Origin: Flavobacteriaceae bacterium
GTDB taxonomy: Bacteria; Bacteroidota; Bacteroidia; Flavobacteriales; Flavobacteriaceae
Reading direction: 5' to 3'
Assembly: GCA_030590765.1 (NCBI GenBank)
Contig: JAUVCP010000001.1
Span: 1 to 24,941 of the forward strand
Length of the DNA: 24,941 nucleotides
Positions within the stretch are counted from its first letter, which is position 1. Each line of letters begins with the position of its first letter. The notes beneath the pieces are model-generated. The model saw nothing but the letters and a program-made list of their open reading frames with translations, did not search any database and had not been told where the DNA came from. Made by a program: the position numbers and the translations under genes. Shown here piece after piece: positions 23,120-24,941 of this stretch.

Positions 23120-24941
23120 ATGAAAAAACTTTTTTTAGGATATCTTTTTATATCCACCGTATTATTTATCTCTTGTAAAAATGATCCAAAACCTGAACAA
23201 AACTTATCTGTAAAAAATGTAATGGATGATGTTATTACTAGGTTATATGAACAAGTTACACCCGATCAATACAATACGATTGACAATGTATTTATGCTCA
23301 ACTTTCTTTCCGAAAAGGAAAAGAAAGTTCTGGCAACCAAATACCAGTATTTTAAAGTTAATGTGCCTGTAATTGTCTCTTTAATGAGAGATGTAAAACA
23401 ACCTACCATACCTTTTTGGCTGGAAGAATCCGGTTTTAAAAATACAGGCAAAACAGTAAAAAATGAAGTATTTGAATATGAAGTTTGGCAAAAGGAATTT
23501 AAAGCAGGTTGTGTGAATTTAGGAATTCCGGGGTTTGATATGGATAGAACCATTTACTTTATAACTGTTGGTGCAAAAAATAAAGGTGATGAATTAGAAA
23601 TAACCGATCGATATCCTTCAAAATATTCTTTAGAAGTAATGAAAAAGGGAGCCTTTACTTACCATGACTGGGATGGTTTAAAGATCACTGAATTTCCAAG
23701 TGAGCTGGAAGGTCAGATTTTGTTTACTACCGTAAGAGGAAGAGCTAGAGAAGCTCATGTGGAAGGCGCTTTTAGAAAAACCAAGTTTCCTTCCTCTAAA
23801 ATACCAGATCAGATCTTGCTCACCTGGAGCAAAGATCCAGTAAATTCAGTAGATATTCAATGGAGAACTAATACCGAAATAAAAAATGGTATGGTAAAAT
23901 ACTGGATAAAAGGTAAATCTGATACTATAACAACCAGTGCAGACAAATCCGTGATGGAGGATAGAATGCTTTTTAATGATAGATATGTTAACAGATTTAC
24001 AGCTTTTCTTGAAAATTTAGCAGGCGGCACTACGTATGAGTATAAGGTAGGTTCTCAAAAAAGTAATTCCTGGTCGGATGTTAGAGATTTTAAAACTGAG
24101 GCAAAGGATCAGAAAAAATTCTCCTTCATTTGGTTTGGTGATACACATAGAGATCCAAAATGGGGAGAGATGTTACAGGAAGCAAACAAACGTCACCCTG
24201 AAGTGGCTTTCTATACCATTGTGGGAGATATAGTTTCCACAGGTTTATACAGAACAGATTGGGACATGTTATTTGGTTACTCTAAAAAAGTTTTTTCCCA
24301 CAAACCATTAATGGCATTTCCTGGAAATCATGATAGACAGGATGGTTTAGGTACCTGGATGTATTATCAAATATTTAGTTTACCAAAGAACGGACCTGAA
24401 AAAGTGCATCCTGAAAGTACTTATGCATTTGAATATGGTAATGCTCTTTTTTTAATGATTGATTCCACACATCCCATGGAAGATCAAACCGAATGGATAG
24501 AAGATCAATTAAAAAATACAAAAGCTATATGGAAATTTGTAATGTTCCATTTCCCTCCGTACAATTTTGAAGAGCCGTATTTTGAATATCAGAAGGAATG
24601 GGTTCCCATTTTTGATAAGTATCATGTTGATATGGTAATGTCTGGGCATATTCATTATTATATGCGCTCAAAACCAATGAATAATGGTAAGGTTGTTGCA
24701 TCTCATAAAGATGGAACCGTATATGCCATTTCCATTGGAACATCCAGCAGACAACGAGATATCGGAGAAGAGCCCTATCGAATTGACAGGATGCTAACTC
24801 AGCTAATAGGTAGTACTAATTTGTCAAAAGCATCGGGGATCTTTCTGGGACAATTTAAGGGCTGCGACCCTGAAAATCCCGAGACTTCGTTGAGCTTATT
24901 GGATTGCCTCAAAGATAGATTGTTGCCACTGGACATGCCAG
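23120..24941 (+). CDS. PAP-type metallophosphatase lipoprotein running into a peptidase S66 C-terminal segment (partial)
   Basis: The frame opens at ATG 23120 and stays open for 607 codons to the window edge, so the gene is incomplete at its 3' end. A lipoprotein signal ends at Cys19 (LFISC). A region of unknown type (about 25-215) is followed by a fibronectin-III-like domain as in purple acid phosphatases (DIQWRTNTE, TTYEYKVGS). The calcineurin-type core then shows all metal motifs: GDTHRD (Asp341, His343), VGDIV, GNHDR (402-406), FHFPP and GHIH (509-512). After ISIGTSSRQ, near residue 543, the sequence stops looking like a phosphatase. It continues as EEPYRIDRMLTQL and GIFLGQFKGCDPENPE, which match the C-terminal half of LD-carboxypeptidases. 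The phosphatase part is convincing; the hybrid may be a deletion fusion or an assembly join. Confidence 0.82.
   Translation, partial: MKKLFLGYLFISTVLFISCKNDPKPEQNLSVKNVMDDVITRLYEQVTPDQYNTIDNVFMLNFLSEKEKKVLATKYQYFKVNVPVIVSLMRDVKQPTIPFWLEESGFKNTGKTVKNEVFEYEVWQKEFKAGCVNLGIPGFDMDRTIYFITVGAKNKGDELEITDRYPSKYSLEVMKKGAFTYHDWDGLKITEFPSELEGQILFTTVRGRAREAHVEGAFRKTKFPSSKIPDQILLTWSKDPVNSVDIQWRTNTEIKNGMVKYWIKGKSDTITTSADKSVMEDRMLFNDRYVNRFTAFLENLAGGTTYEYKVGSQKSNSWSDVRDFKTEAKDQKKFSFIWFGDTHRDPKWGEMLQEANKRHPEVAFYTIVGDIVSTGLYRTDWDMLFGYSKKVFSHKPLMAFPGNHDRQDGLGTWMYYQIFSLPKNGPEKVHPESTYAFEYGNALFLMIDSTHPMEDQTEWIEDQLKNTKAIWKFVMFHFPPYNFEEPYFEYQKEWVPIFDKYHVDMVMSGHIHYYMRSKPMNNGKVVASHKDGTVYAISIGTSSRQRDIGEEPYRIDRMLTQLIGSTNLSKASGIFLGQFKGCDPENPETSLSLLDCLKDRLLPLDMP
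24753..24941 (+). pseudogene. C-terminal piece of an LD-carboxypeptidase (peptidase S66) fused in frame
   Basis: From about nt 24753 the phosphatase frame reads RDIGEEPYRIDRMLTQL, then GIFLGQFKGCD and LLDCLKDRLLPLDMP. In peptidase S66 enzymes (LdcA/MccF relatives) the block around the catalytic glutamate has this form, followed by a glycine-rich GxxxGxF strand and the PLGIP segment before the catalytic histidine. The N-terminal half with the nucleophilic serine is absent; its place is taken by the phosphatase. The catalytic histidine would lie beyond the window. It is therefore a truncated S66 segment unless the join is artificial. Confidence 0.6.

Noticed and set aside
1..24941. CRISPR array, tRNA, rRNA, transposase or phage genes
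   Set aside because: I saw no spaced direct repeats of CRISPR type, no cloverleaf-like or rRNA sequence, and no transposase or integrase motifs in any gene.

Overview
The window looks like a chromosomal carbohydrate-utilisation region of a Bacteroidota bacterium. The DNA is AT-rich. Several secreted proteins carry Bacteroidota-type lipoprotein signals, starts sit behind A-rich leaders rather than strong Shine-Dalgarno sites, and the gene content (GH2, GH78, PA14/CHB_HEX modules, a SusC-type N-terminal domain) fits that phylum. All 17 genes or gene remnants lie on the + strand. I see no rRNA, tRNA, CRISPR array, insertion sequence, SusC/SusD pair or transcriptional regulator.

Region 1 (28-4364) holds two exported glycosidase-like proteins. 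The first carries a SusC-like CarboxypepD_reg domain ahead of an alpha-glucuronidase/GH20-type fold; the second is a lipoprotein with a beta-sandwich plus TIM barrel. Region 2 (4470-14513) is the most coherent block and appears to be mainly cytoplasmic. It contains a RidA-like deaminase, an SSS Na+/solute symporter with two tiny two-helix membrane proteins, a GH2 enzyme of the exo-beta-D-glucosaminidase (CsxA) type without a signal peptide, a StsC/AHBA-synthase-type DegT aminotransferase, a Gfo/Idh/MocA dehydrogenase, a ROK sugar kinase and an unrecognised polytopic membrane protein. Together they suggest uptake of an amino-sugar or aminocyclitol glycoside, cytosolic hydrolysis, and kinase/dehydrogenase/transaminase processing. 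The substrate and the direction (breakdown or synthesis) are not settled by sequence.

Region 3 (14543-22975) returns to exported enzymes: an alpha/beta-hydrolase esterase, an internally deleted neutral-ceramidase remnant, a BNR/CHB_HEX/PA14 lipoprotein, a GH2 beta-galactosidase-type enzyme and a GH78 alpha-L-rhamnosidase. Region 4 (23120 to the window end) is a PAP-type metallophosphatase lipoprotein whose reading frame turns into the C-terminal half of a peptidase S66 LD-carboxypeptidase before leaving the window.

A recurring oddity is hybrid or deleted genes: SusC N-terminus/GH at the left edge, the ceramidase missing its middle, a BNR gene whose two halves differ sharply in GC, and the phosphatase/S66 join. 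They may be real deletion scars or assembly artefacts. Two inverted repeats, upstream of the symporter (5090-5130) and of the cytosolic GH2 (7183-7213), are the best regulatory candidates.
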